This document shows positions 45,101-54,600 of a DNA stretch of 64,000 nt, piece after piece (positions within the stretch are counted from its first letter, which is position 1; each line of letters opens with the position of its first letter). Both the position numbers and the translations under genes were made by a program. This DNA comes from Paroedura picta. Taxonomy: Eukaryota; Chordata; Lepidosauria; Squamata; Gekkonidae. Location of the stretch: NCBI RefSeq assembly GCF_049243985.1, contig NC_135371.1, positions 3,931,501-3,995,500 on the forward strand. Reading direction: 5' to 3'. The notes under the pieces were generated by a model. It was not told the origin of the DNA, made no database searches, and worked only from the letters and a program-made list of their open reading frames with translations.

Positions 45101-46956
45101 TGTTTGAATGCTCATGGTGTGGAGAGAAATTCAGTAGCAATTACTATCTTCAGCGGCATCAAAGGACCCACACAGGGGAGAAACCTTTTGAATGCTCAGT
45201 GTGTGGAAAGGGATTCAGTCAGAGTGGCCATCTTCAACTGCACCAAAGAACCCACACAGGGGAGAAACCGTTTGAATGCTTTGAATGTGGAAACAGATTC
45301 AGTCGGATTGATACTCTTCAGCAGCATCAAAGAACTCACATAGCAGAGAAAGTTTTTGAATGCTCAGAGTGTGGAATGAAATTCAGTCACAATTACAATC
45401 TTCAGCGGCATCAAACGACCCACACAGGGGAGAAACCTTTTGAATGTTCAGTGTGTGGAAAGAAATTCAGTCAGAGTGGTACTCTTCGACGGCATCAAAG
45501 AACCCACGCAGGAGAGGAACCTTTTGAATGCTCAGAGTGTGGAAAAACATTTAGTGTGAAGGTGAATCTTCAACAGCATCAAAGAACCCACACAGGGGAG
45601 AAACTGTTTGAATGCTCAGTGTGTGGAAAGAAATTTAGTCAGAGTGGCCATCTTAAGCTGCACCAGAGAACCCACACAGGGGAGAAACCATTTGAATGCT
45701 CAGTGTGTGGAAAGAAATTTAGTCAGCGTGGCCATCTTCAACGGCATCAAAGAATCCACACGGCAGTGAAACCTCTTGAATGCTTTGATTGTGGAAAGAG
45801 ATTCAGTCACAATTACAATCTTCAGCGGCATCAAAGAACCCACACCGGGGAGAAACCTTTTGAATGTTCAGTGTGTGGAAAGAAATTCAGTCAGAGTGGC
45901 ACTCTTCGACAGCATCAAAGAACCCACGCAGGAGAGGAACCTTTTGAATGCTCAGTGTGTGGAAAAACATTTAGTGTGAAGGTGAATCTTCAACAGCATC
46001 AAAGAACCCACACAGGGGAGAAACTGTTTGAATGCTCAGTGTGTGGAAAGAAATTCAGACAGAGTGGCCATCTTAAACTGCACAAGAGAACCCACACAGG
46101 GGAGAAACCGTTTGAATGCTTTGATTGTGGAAAGAGATTCAGTCAGAATGGCACTCTTCAACAGCATCAAAGAACTCACATAGCAGAGAAAGTTTTTGAA
46201 TGCTCAGGGTGTGGAAAGAAATTCAGTAACAATTACTATCTTCAGCGGCATCAAAGGACCCACACAGGGAGGAAACCATTTGAATGCTCACTGTGTGGAA
46301 AAACATTTAGTGTGAGGGTGAATCTTCAACAGCATCAAATAATCCACACAGGGGCGAAACGTTTTGAATGCTCAGTGTGTGGAAAGAAATTCAGTCAGAG
46401 TAGCCATCTTAAACTGCACCAGAGAACCCACACAGGGGAGAAACCGTTTGAATGCTCAGTGTGCGGAAAGAAATTCAGTCAGAGTGGCCACCTTCAACGG
46501 CATCAAAGAACTCACACAGCAGTGAAACCTCTTGAATGCTTTGATTGTGGAAAGAGATTCAGTCAGAATGACACTCTTCAACAGCATCAAAGAACTCACA
46601 TAGCAAAGAAAGTTTTTGAATGCTCAGAGTGTGGAAAGAAATTCAGTCACAATTACAATCTTCAGCGGCATGAAAGGACCCACACAGGGGAGAAACCTTT
46701 TGAATGCTCAGTGTGTGGAAAGAAATTCAGTCAGAGTAGCCATCTTCAGTTGCACCAGAGAACCCACACGGGGGAGAAACCTTTTGAGTGCTTTGATTGT
46801 GGAAAGAGATTCAGTAATAATGGCACTCTTCAACTGCACAAGAGAACCCACACAGGGGAGAAACCTTTTGAATGCATGGATTGTGGAAAGAGATTCAGTC
46901 AGAATGGTACTCTTCAACGGCATCAAATTACTCACATAGAAAAGAAAGCCTTTTAA
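39138..46956 (+). CDS. Gene D: chimeric SCAN-KRAB C2H2 zinc-finger protein, 23 fingers
   Basis: Predicted 1048-residue nuclear DNA-binding protein. Exons: 39138-39575, 39823-39937, 40701-40771, 41006-41132, 44561-46956. The KRAB exon ends in phase 1 and the finger exon opens in phase 1, so the join is in frame. SCAN (about 57-141) is identical in DNA to gene B's over 222 bp. KRAB-A (about 209-251) has [16 protein letters not shown] and MLENYESV. The finger exon ([13 protein letters not shown] leader, decayed fingers, then 23 intact fingers) is not of A-C type but a recent duplicate of gene E's last exon. Fingers 5-9 and 10-14 repeat as a 420-bp block. The frame ends at TAA where FEC of a further finger should follow. 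Whether KRAB really splices to 44561 needs a transcript. Confidence 0.85.
40150..40592 (+). mobile_element. SINE/L2-like repeat, long copy
   Basis: The long version of the AATAAATAA-tail family: a 5' part with ctggtggaatgaggcac and ggggctcttccgccaggc, a T-rich block, then cattgccccgagccag and ggagggcggtctaaaaatct. Shorter relatives lie at 43380-43530 and 43920-44110. It sits in a gene D intron. Confidence 0.7.
41640..41745 (+). mobile_element. Decayed hAT-like repeat fragment
   Basis: Carries gagaaacccctgaggtat and the aaacccagaagtg string of the repeat seen in fuller form at 53935-54290. It lies in the large gene D intron. Confidence 0.6.
41925..42398 (-). mobile_element. BovB/RTE LINE 3' end
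   Basis: The minus strand encodes [39 protein letters not shown] and [19 protein letters not shown], the C-terminal region of BovB ORF2. The 3' end has the ggacatggcttcacacctaac type terminus and TTG repeats. It is closely related to the copy at 52780-53565 and lies in the gene D intron. Confidence 0.93.
42895..43000 (+). pseudogene. Decayed optional linker exon in gene D
   Basis: Aligns with gene B's exon 19450-19551 (agagactatggtggaaac, then the aggatccaaagagcatattt block). The reading frame meets a stop and the donor GTAAG is lost. So gene D cannot include it. Confidence 0.6.
43380..44225. other. Gene D intron, repeat scraps
   Basis: 43380-43530 and 43920-44110 are fragments of the SINE/L2-like repeat seen at 40150-40592. 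43560-43900 resembles decayed hAT-type sequence (aaccaggggtccgtgg). Nothing in the stretch looks like an exon. Confidence 0.45.
44275..44385 (+). pseudogene. Decayed single-finger exon upstream of the gene D finger exon
   Basis: Homologous to the end of gene E exon 3 (finger with [18 protein letters not shown]), but the first zinc-binding cysteine is serine (YHSLEC). The 115-residue upstream part is missing. The donor (CAG|GTGAGG) and the following intron are preserved, with about five differences from gene E over some 180 bp. The available acceptors do not give an open phase from KRAB-A, so the exon is probably skipped. Confidence 0.7.
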
Positions 46957-46989
46957 TGCTCAGAGTGCCAATAACCTGACTTCATTATA

Positions 46990-47215
46990 TAGAGCCAGCT
47001 TGTTGGTTGGTTAAGAGTGAATGCTTCTGATCCGGCAAACCAGATTTGGTTCCCTGCTTCTTCACATGCAGCCAGCTGGGTGACCTTGGGCTAGTCATGG
47101 TCCTGATAGTGCCATTCTCACAGAGGTGTTCTCTGACCTCTCTCAGCCTCACCTGCCTCACACTGTAAGCCACTATCTGGTAAAGAAAAGTGGAGTATAA
47201 AAACCAACTCTTCTT
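46990..47215 (+). mobile_element. tRNA-derived SINE (family 2)
   Basis: Begins gagccagcttgttggttggt and ends with aaagtggagtataaaaacc and a TTC tail. It lies immediately downstream of the gene D stop. Confidence 0.85.
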
Positions 47216-47219
47216 CTAC

Positions 47220-47910
47220 ATAGTTCATTGCAAATATTGTTCTTCATAATTTTCCCCATTAAACCATACATTTTCTCTTATAAACTATATATATACATGA
47301 GAGATTTGAAGAGTTCAAAAATCAACTATTTAAAAATTTAGCTGACTTTTTAAGACTTAAAAAATTGCATATGGCGGCTTTCTTGCAATTGTACTCTTGC
47401 AGTGAAGGAATGGGTAAAACTTTGATACTGGGCAGTTATCTCCACCTGTGCCCTTGATCAGGCTAACACTCAGAGCTCCTCTAAGACCACAAGCTGCAGA
47501 TTATTTGGGATAGGGGCTTCTACCTAGAGGAAGTCAGCCTTCCATCTCCTGGCCTAGGATTGGCTCTTCTTGCGTCTCCTGCCCTGGCACCAGTCATTCT
47601 GGGGCCTTATTAATAAATAGGCAAATAGTCTTGATTGGCTTATGTGTCTAGAATCCCACGTTTGTCCAACTTTCATCATATCTGCAACCTGCTTGTGGTT
47701 GGACCCTTCTGTGCCTGTGGACGTTTGAATCTCTGCCTCAGAGCTTTGCCATTCTTTGTGCTTCAGTGAGTATACTGCAGCAGCAAGAGATACTTCACAA
47801 TGTTCTTATCTTCTACAGCTTAGAATAACAATTTATGTGCGCTTTAATAAATACCAGTAATACTTTTTAAACCTTTTGTCTGGTTCTTGACAAACTAATC
47901 CGAGAACTGT
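47220..47910. other. Gene D 3' flank, unclassified
   Basis: No exon or RNA gene is seen. The last 200 bp contain an AATAAA and an end resembling the 3' part of a long terminal repeat, but the evidence is too weak to call one. Confidence 0.4.
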
Positions 47911-47913
47911 GCC

Positions 47914-48522
47914 TTGCCTTGACTAAACGCACTTTTGTTGGCAGGGTGATGTCTCTGCTTTTTAGGATGCTGTCTAGATTTGCCATAGCTTTCCTCCCCA
48001 GGAGCAAGCGTCATTAAATTTCTTTGCTGCAGTGATCATCTGCAATGATCATCTGCAGTGATCTTAGAGCCCAGGAAAATAAAATGTGTCACTACCTCCA
48101 CTTCTTGCCTATCAATTTGCTAGGAAGTGAGGGGGCCGGATACCATGATCTTAGTTTTCTTGATGTTGAGTTTCAAGCCAACGTTTGCACTCTCCTCCTT
48201 CACCCACATCAAGAGGCTCTTTAGTTCCTCTTCACTTTCTGCCATTAGAGTGGTAACAGCTGCATGTCTGAGGTTTTGATATTTCTCCCTGCAATCTTAA
48301 TTTGTAACTCATCTAACCCCACCTTTCTCATGATGTGCTCTGCATACAAGTTAGATAGGCAAGGTGACAGTATACAGCCTTGTCAAACTCCTTTCTCAAT
48401 TTTGAACCAATCAGTGATTCCATGCCCGGTTCTCACTGTTGCTTCTTGACCTTTCTCAAGAGACAGATAAGATGCTCTGGTATTCCCATCTCTTTAAGAA
48501 CTTGCCACAATTCGGGAGGACA
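47914..48522 (-). mobile_element. BovB/RTE LINE fragment
   Basis: The reverse strand corresponds to reverse transcriptase upstream of, and overlapping, the 52780-53565 copy (tcaagaaaactaagatcatgg and the aagaggaactaaagagcc block are shared). It is heavily broken and 3'-truncated near aaagtgcgtttagtcaagg. Confidence 0.88.
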
Positions 48523-48775
48523 GGAAGATAGCGCCGTGCTAGCCCTTTGTAACGGGCTCCCGAACCAAGCAGAGGGCCAGGAGCAGAAGCACCTGGCAGA
48601 CCTGAGCGAGGTGTGCAAATCTCGCTTGCTGGTCACCCCAGGAGCCAGGAACGCCATCCTGAGGGTCCTACAGATCCGTGGAGACTAAGTTCTCCGGATC
48701 ATTGCTGCTTGTGCTCGGGGCCTTAATGGTGCTGCTGTCGAAAACAACTTTCTAAGCTTGAAACGACCAGAGGAG
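48523..48775 (+). pseudogene. Unidentified coding-like fragment between LINEs
   Basis: A GC-rich 250-bp island in AT-richer LINE sequence reads LALCNGLPNQAEGQEQKHL, then ADLSEVCKSRLLV and NAILRVLQIRGD, ending at TAA-type stop TAA/TAG near 48687. It looks like the C-terminal end of a real protein plus 3' UTR. The gene is not recognised. It could be a processed pseudogene or a fragment carried by a LINE, and it has no splice sites of its own. Confidence 0.4.
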
Positions 48776-48779
48776 GGAT

Positions 48780-49690
48780 TAGAGGGGATACTTATTAAGT
48801 TTGGAGACGATACTAAACTGGGAGGGATAGCAAACACAACAGAAAGCGGAATCAGATCTTGATAGGCTTGAGAAGTGGGCTAAAATGAATAAAATGAAGT
48901 CCAATAGGGACAAATGTAAAATTCTGCATTTTGGTAGGAAAAACCAAATAGACCAATATAGGATGGGAAGACTTGTCTTGGCAGTAGCATGTGCAAAAAG
49001 GATCTAGGAGTTTTAGTAGACCGTACATTGAACATGAGTCAGCAGTGTGACTCAGTGGCTAAAAAGGCAAATAGGATTTTTGGCTCTATCAAATGGAGTA
49101 TCGTGTCCAGATCACGGGAGGTGATGGTACCGCTTTGCTCTGGTTTGGCATCATTTGGAGTACTGTGTTAAGTTTTGGGCACCCCAGTTAAAGAGGCATG
49201 TAGACAAACTGGAGCATGTCCACAGGAGGGCAACAAAGATGGTGAGGGATTTGGAGACCAAGACGTATGAAGAAAGGTTGGTCTATTTAGCCTGGAGAGG
49301 AAACAACTGAGAGAGGATCTGATAACCATCTTCAAGTATTTAAAAGGGTGCCATATGGAGGATGGAGTAGAGTTGTTCTCTCTTGCCCCAGAGGGACAGA
49401 CCAGAACCAATGGGATGAAATTAATTCAAAATAAATTCCATCTAAACATCAGGAAGAAGTTCCTGACAGAGCGGTTTCTCAGTGGAACAGGCTTCCTCGG
49501 GTGGTGGTGGCTTCTCCATCTTTGGAAACTTTTAAACAGAGACTAGATAGCCATCTGACAGAGAGGCTGATTCTGTGAAGGGGGTGGCTGGTTACAGTGG
49601 GTGAGCGAGAGGGTTGTGAGTGTCCTGCATAGTGCAGGGGTTTGACTAGATGGCCCAGGAGGTCCCTTCCGTCTCTATTATTCTATGTGT
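48780..49690 (+). mobile_element. CR1 LINE 3' end
   Basis: Reverse-transcriptase tail with [20 protein letters not shown] near 48989-49050, a mangled [19 protein letters not shown] block, and the CR1 3' end (gactagatggcccaggagg). Many breaks are present; it is the longest CR1 piece after 5210-7030. Confidence 0.9.
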
Positions 49691-49724
49691 GGTGACATTA
49701 CAGAGAACCACCCCATGTTCTGAC

Positions 49725-49868
49725 CATGTTCCCAGGTAGAGCATCTGCTTGGCGTGCAGAAGGTCCCATGCTTGATCCTTGGCATGTCCTGTTAAAAAGG
49801 CTCAGTGGATGAGGCGACCCCTGCCTCTGCCCCCAAATCTCAGCAGACAATCCTGACTCAGATGGACC
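49725..49868 (+). mobile_element. tRNA-related SINE fragment
   Basis: Contains ggtagagcatctgcttggcg and a degenerate B box (atgcttgatcc). It is the same repeat as the inverse copy at 7045-7205. Confidence 0.6.
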
Positions 49869-49872
49869 AAGT

Positions 49873-50166
49873 CAGTGTAAAAGGTAAAGGTATCCCCTGT
49901 GCAAGCACCGAGTCATGTCTGACCCTTGGGGTGACGCCCTCCAGCGTTTTCATGGCAGACTCAATTTGCGGTGGTTTGCCAGTGCCTTCCCAGTCATTAC
50001 CGTTTACCCCCCTGAAGCAAGCTGGGTACTCATTTTACCGACCTCGGAAGGAGGGAAGGCTGAGTCGACCTTGAGCCGGCTGCTGGGATTGAACTCCCAG
50101 CCTCATGGGCAGAGCTTTCAGACTGCATGCCTGCTGCCTTACCACTCTGCGCCACAAGAGGCCCTT
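49873..50166 (-). mobile_element. tRNA-derived SINE (Bov-B-like tail family), full length
   Basis: Reverse complement of the 30863-31147 SINE, from the aaaggtaaaggtatccc tail to the ctgcgccacaagaggc head. It lies between genes D and E. Confidence 0.92.
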
Positions 50167-50274
50167 CAAGTCAGTGTAGTCATACATACACAAAAAAAGG
50201 ATGTGGAATCAAACAGAAAAAGCCACAATCTGTGTTCCTGCTGGGGGACAATAATACTGTAATATAAAGGCGTT

Positions 50275-51250
50275 GTGGAGAAAAGTTCTTCATGCACTTG
50301 TGAGCTGCCCGCCCATCCGCCAACCAGCCAGCTTGGCTCCCCGCTTCTGCATGCACACATGACAGCCCCCGCCTGTTCCTCCTCAGGGCATGTGCAGAGC
50401 CCGTGTCCAGCCCAGCCTTTCGGTCCCCACGGCAAGTGGGCGGCTCTCAGTTTGGCGGGGAACGGGGCACGTGGGGATCCCCCAACGCGTGTTTCCCCGG
50501 TGGGAAAGGGGCTCACCTTACCAGAGCCGCCTGGTGCCGTGCAGCCTGGCATCAGGGACTGTCTCTTTCCGCTCCTGGAGCCCCAACAGGGACTTCCCAG
50601 GCAGGTGCAACGAGTGCGATGGGCTCTCCTTGGCTTTATTGAACGGGGGGGGGGGGTCCTTGGAGGAAGACTTGGCTTTGCACACCAGCGGCCAGTACGG
50701 GGTTAAGCAGGCGACCGCGCTGCAATTCCTAGATGGGACGCAAGTGAGGACTGGGGGAGAAGAATCATAGAATCATAGAGTTGGAAGGGGCCATGCAGGC
50801 CATCTAGTCCAACCCCCTGCTCAACGCAGGATCAGCCCAGAGCATCCTAAAGCATCCAAGAAAAGTGTGTATCCAGCCTTTGCTTGAAGACTGCCAGTGA
50901 GGGGGAGCTCACCACCTCCTTAGGCAGCCTATTCCACTGCTGAAGAAGCCCTGGGGTCTTCCTCCAGGAGGGGCAGTTTCCCTTTCAGAAGGGCTGCAGG
51001 ACTGAGGCTGCTGGGAAGGGTAAAAACCCGCAGGGCGGGGATGGGGAGTGGGGGGGGGGGGAGAAGCCCCGGATGGGGGCAGCCCTCTGGGCCCCACGTG
51101 CACATGGGCAGGGGTGTTGGGCTGGAGGGTTTCTGGGTCGGTCCCCTAGAACTGGGAATGTGTTTGGAGAAAGGAGGGGGAGGGGGTGGGGTTTCCCCCC
51201 AGGCCTGGAAGAGATCCCCTGCCTGATGTCTCCGAGGGAAAACCTCTCCT
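50275..51250 (+). promoter_or_regulatory. GC-rich region upstream of gene E, possible promoter
   Basis: GC-rich with scattered CpGs, interrupted by a CR1 tail at 50760-50945. No exon similar to the A-D first exons is seen. By position it is the likely promoter or first-exon region of gene E, but no transcription start or donor can be assigned. Confidence 0.3.
50760..50946 (-). mobile_element. CR1 LINE 3' fragment
   Basis: 3' UTR piece of the same CR1 subfamily as 13618-14162 and 58768-58945. Confidence 0.92.
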
Positions 51251-51619
51251 GGAGGGGAAAGGGAAGGTCCTCGGTAAGAGACCCGTTTTCCAGGAAATGT
51301 TCCTCAGTGGTTGTTTCTTCAGTTATGTGGATGGCTTTATATAATTCAGCAAGAGGTAATTATTGATCTCAAAATATCGTGTAGCCTCTGTGTGCATTTA
51401 ATAAAGATTATGCGCACAAAAGCCCACGGAAACCAGAGGCTGGGGGACCGAGTGTGTCTCTTCCTTGTCTTCCTAAAGGTGCTGTTTTTGTTGTGTCTCT
51501 TTCTTGTGGTTGCTGTATCTGTCTTCCTGCAGGGAGAGGATCAGTGTGCAAAAGGACAACGTAGTCTGTCGTATTCAGCCTCACAGAACCAACTCGGGAG
51601 TGACTATCCAAAGCCAGAG

Positions 51620-54600
51620 ATGGAGAAGGAGACTCCCAGAGGCCCCCAATCTGGGAAGCTCCCAGAGGCAGGACGAAGAGCCCCTCGCGTCCTCCAGGCT
51701 GGGAGAAGTGGAGAATTCCAGCAAGGGAGACTCGGAGAACTCAGCAATCAGCCAGCAGGGGAGGGCTCCCTTTCCCTGGCGCAGTGGGAAGCCCAGTGGC
51801 AGGACTTCCTCAGGAGGGTGGAAAACCCTCACTCCGGGTGGGGAATCCCCCCCTTGCCAGAGAAACCTTCTCCCTGGGGGGACGCCAAGGCCTTCCTGGC
51901 CTCCTTCGAGCAAGTGGCCGAGGCCTGTCGGTGGCCAAAAGATGAGTGGGCGACCCGACTCCAGCCGGCCCTCAGCGGAGAAGCCAAGTGGGCCTTGAAC
52001 AGCCTGGATGTCCCAGACAGGGAGGATTATGGGAAAGTGAAGGCAGCCATCTTGCGGGGGGAAGCCCTGCGCCAGGAGAAGCAGCGGGAAGAATTCCGGC
52101 GTTTCTGCTACCAGGAGGCCGAGGGGCCACGGGGGGCTTACAGCCAGCTGTGGAAAATGTGCCACGGGTGGCTGAGGGTGGAGAACCACAGCAAGGAGCA
52201 GATCCTGGAGCTCGTGGTCCTGGAGCAGCTGCTGAATGTCCTGCCGCTGGAGATCCGGAGCCGGGTGAGGGAGAGCGGCCCCCAGAGCTGCTCCCAGGTG
52301 GTGGCCCTGGCTGAGGAGCTCCTCTCGAGGGAGGAGAACCAGGTGAGGCCCTGCTGCTGTGTGGGCCCTGAGTGCGGGAGGGGCTAAGATCTCTCTCCGT
52401 ATTTGGGGGAAGCAGAGGAGGGCCAAGGTGTGATGGGAGCTGAACCTACAGCAGCCTTTTTCCCACTGAGAAACCCCTAAAGCATTCTTCAGGCTTCAGG
52501 AAACCCCAGAGGTGGCGTGACCGTGCAGAATGCGGCTAGGAAGCATAGCTGTGTACTCCCATCTCCCTCCTCCTCCTCCTCCTCTGCATTTCAGTGGTTG
52601 TTATGCTACCCTGGGGCCTTCTTGGTGGTGGTGCCTTCTTCATGTCACATGGTGTGTCACATGGCAAAAGCAGGACAAGGATTCCTTAAGGATTAGTGAA
52701 AACTCTTGGGTACAAAACAACCCTAATCCTATTCCCTAGGTTTGTTTTGTACTCAGAGTTTTCACTATTAATTAAGGAACCTCAGATATGCAAATGATAC
52801 CACTCTAATGGCAGAAAGTGAAGAGGAACTAAAGAGCCTGTTGATGCGGGTGAAGGAGGAGAGTGCAAAAGTTGGCTTGAAACTCAACATCAAGAAAACA
52901 AAGACCATGGCATCCGGCCCTCTCAATTCCTGGCAAATAGATGGGGAAGAAATGGAGATAGTGACAGATTTTATTTTCCTGGGCTCCAAGATCACTGCAG
53001 ATGGGGACTGCAGCAAAGAAATTAAAAGACGCTTGCTTCTGGGGAGAAAAGCTATGGCAAATCTAGGCAGCATCCTAAAAAGCAGAGACATCACCCTGCC
53101 AACAAAAGTGCCTTTAGTCAAGGCTATGGTCTTCCCAGTTGAAATGTATGGCGGTGAACGTTGGACCATAAGGAAGGCCGAGCGTCAAAGAATTGAGGCT
53201 TTTGAACTCTGGTGCTGGAGAAGACTCTTGCGAGTCCCTTGGACTGCAAGGCGAACAAACCGGTCAGTTCTAGAGGAGATCAGCCCTGACTGCTCCTTAG
53301 AAGGCCAGATCCTGAAGATGAAACTCAAATATTTTGGCCACCTCATGAGAAGGAAGGACTCCCTGGAGAAGAGCCTAATGCTGGGAGCGATTGAGGGCAA
53401 AAGAAGAAGGGGACGACAGAGAATGAGGTGACTGGATGGAGTCACTGAAGCAGTAGGTGCAAACTTAAATGGACTCCGGGGAATGGTAGAGGACAGGAAG
53501 GCCTGGAGGATCATTGTCCATGGGGTCGCGATGGGTCGGACACGACTTCACACCTAACAACAACAGTCCTGCTGTGTCCATGTGACATGCCAATAAATCC
53601 GTTCAGCTCAGGAAAGAACCCTGTGCTGTGTGTTTCTCACACACACATTTGTCACTCTGCTTTTTCGTTGCAGGTTCCTTTGGAGGAGGCTGCTGGGAGC
53701 ATCTCTGAGGCAGGCCAGGATCTGTCTGAGGACGAGTGGAGACCTCTCTTGATAGACATCAAAGAAGAGGAGTGTGAGGAGGGCGGCCTGCTGGGTAAGT
53801 AGGAGGGAGGCCTTCCGGTGCCTGAGACGGGGTGGGGGGGGGAAACGTCCTTCTTGGGCTGAGTCCTTCTTGGGCTGAACGTCCTTCTTGGGCTGAGTCC
53901 GAAAGGGGCTCCTTCTCTCTCTTCAAGAGCTGCAGATCCCTATTCTTAGATCAGCCTCTCTCAAGTTTTTTACCATTGAGAACCCCCTGAAACATTCTTC
54001 AGGCTTCAGGAAACCCCAGAAGTGGTGGGATTGTGCAGAGAATGACGGGAAAACATAGCTTTGTGCACACCCACCTGGGGACACTCCACTTCCCCCCCCC
54101 TCCAGGCCCATCATTGGCCCTTTGAAGGGGGAAGGCAGGTCAACATGACCATACGTGGCCACGTCACCCAATAAATATTTAACACATTTTAAGAATATAT
54201 AAAGAATAAATCAACGCCAACCCATTCAGGGAACCCTTGCAGGGCCGCCTAGAAACCCTGGGGTTTCATAAAACCCTGGTTGAGAAAGCCTACCCAACAT
54301 TCTCCCATGTTCTTGGGAAAGGGGCTGGTGGATCCCCCCCCTATGAAGCCCATCAACTTTTTCCTATGGGGGTGATGTAGACCAGTGGTCCCCAACCTTT
54401 TAATCACTGGGGACCACTCAACGCCGGGGACCACTCACCGGGACCACTCAATGCCTTTTACTGAGGCCCGGTGGGGGGGGGGGGGTAGTTTACTCCTCTA
54501 CTCTCAACCACTGCCCTAACGCTCTCTGATCGCTATGGTCATGTTTAAACATCCCTTCAAAATAAGATACAGACACGCCACAGCAATGAACATAAGGAAC

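Noticed and set aside
47640-47905. Possible solo LTR downstream of gene D
   Set aside because: Only an AATAAA and a pyrimidine-rich end were seen; no start, TATA box or target duplication.
52808-53431. A 207-codon host gene
   Set aside because: It is BovB reverse transcriptase sequence with a matching LINE 3' end.
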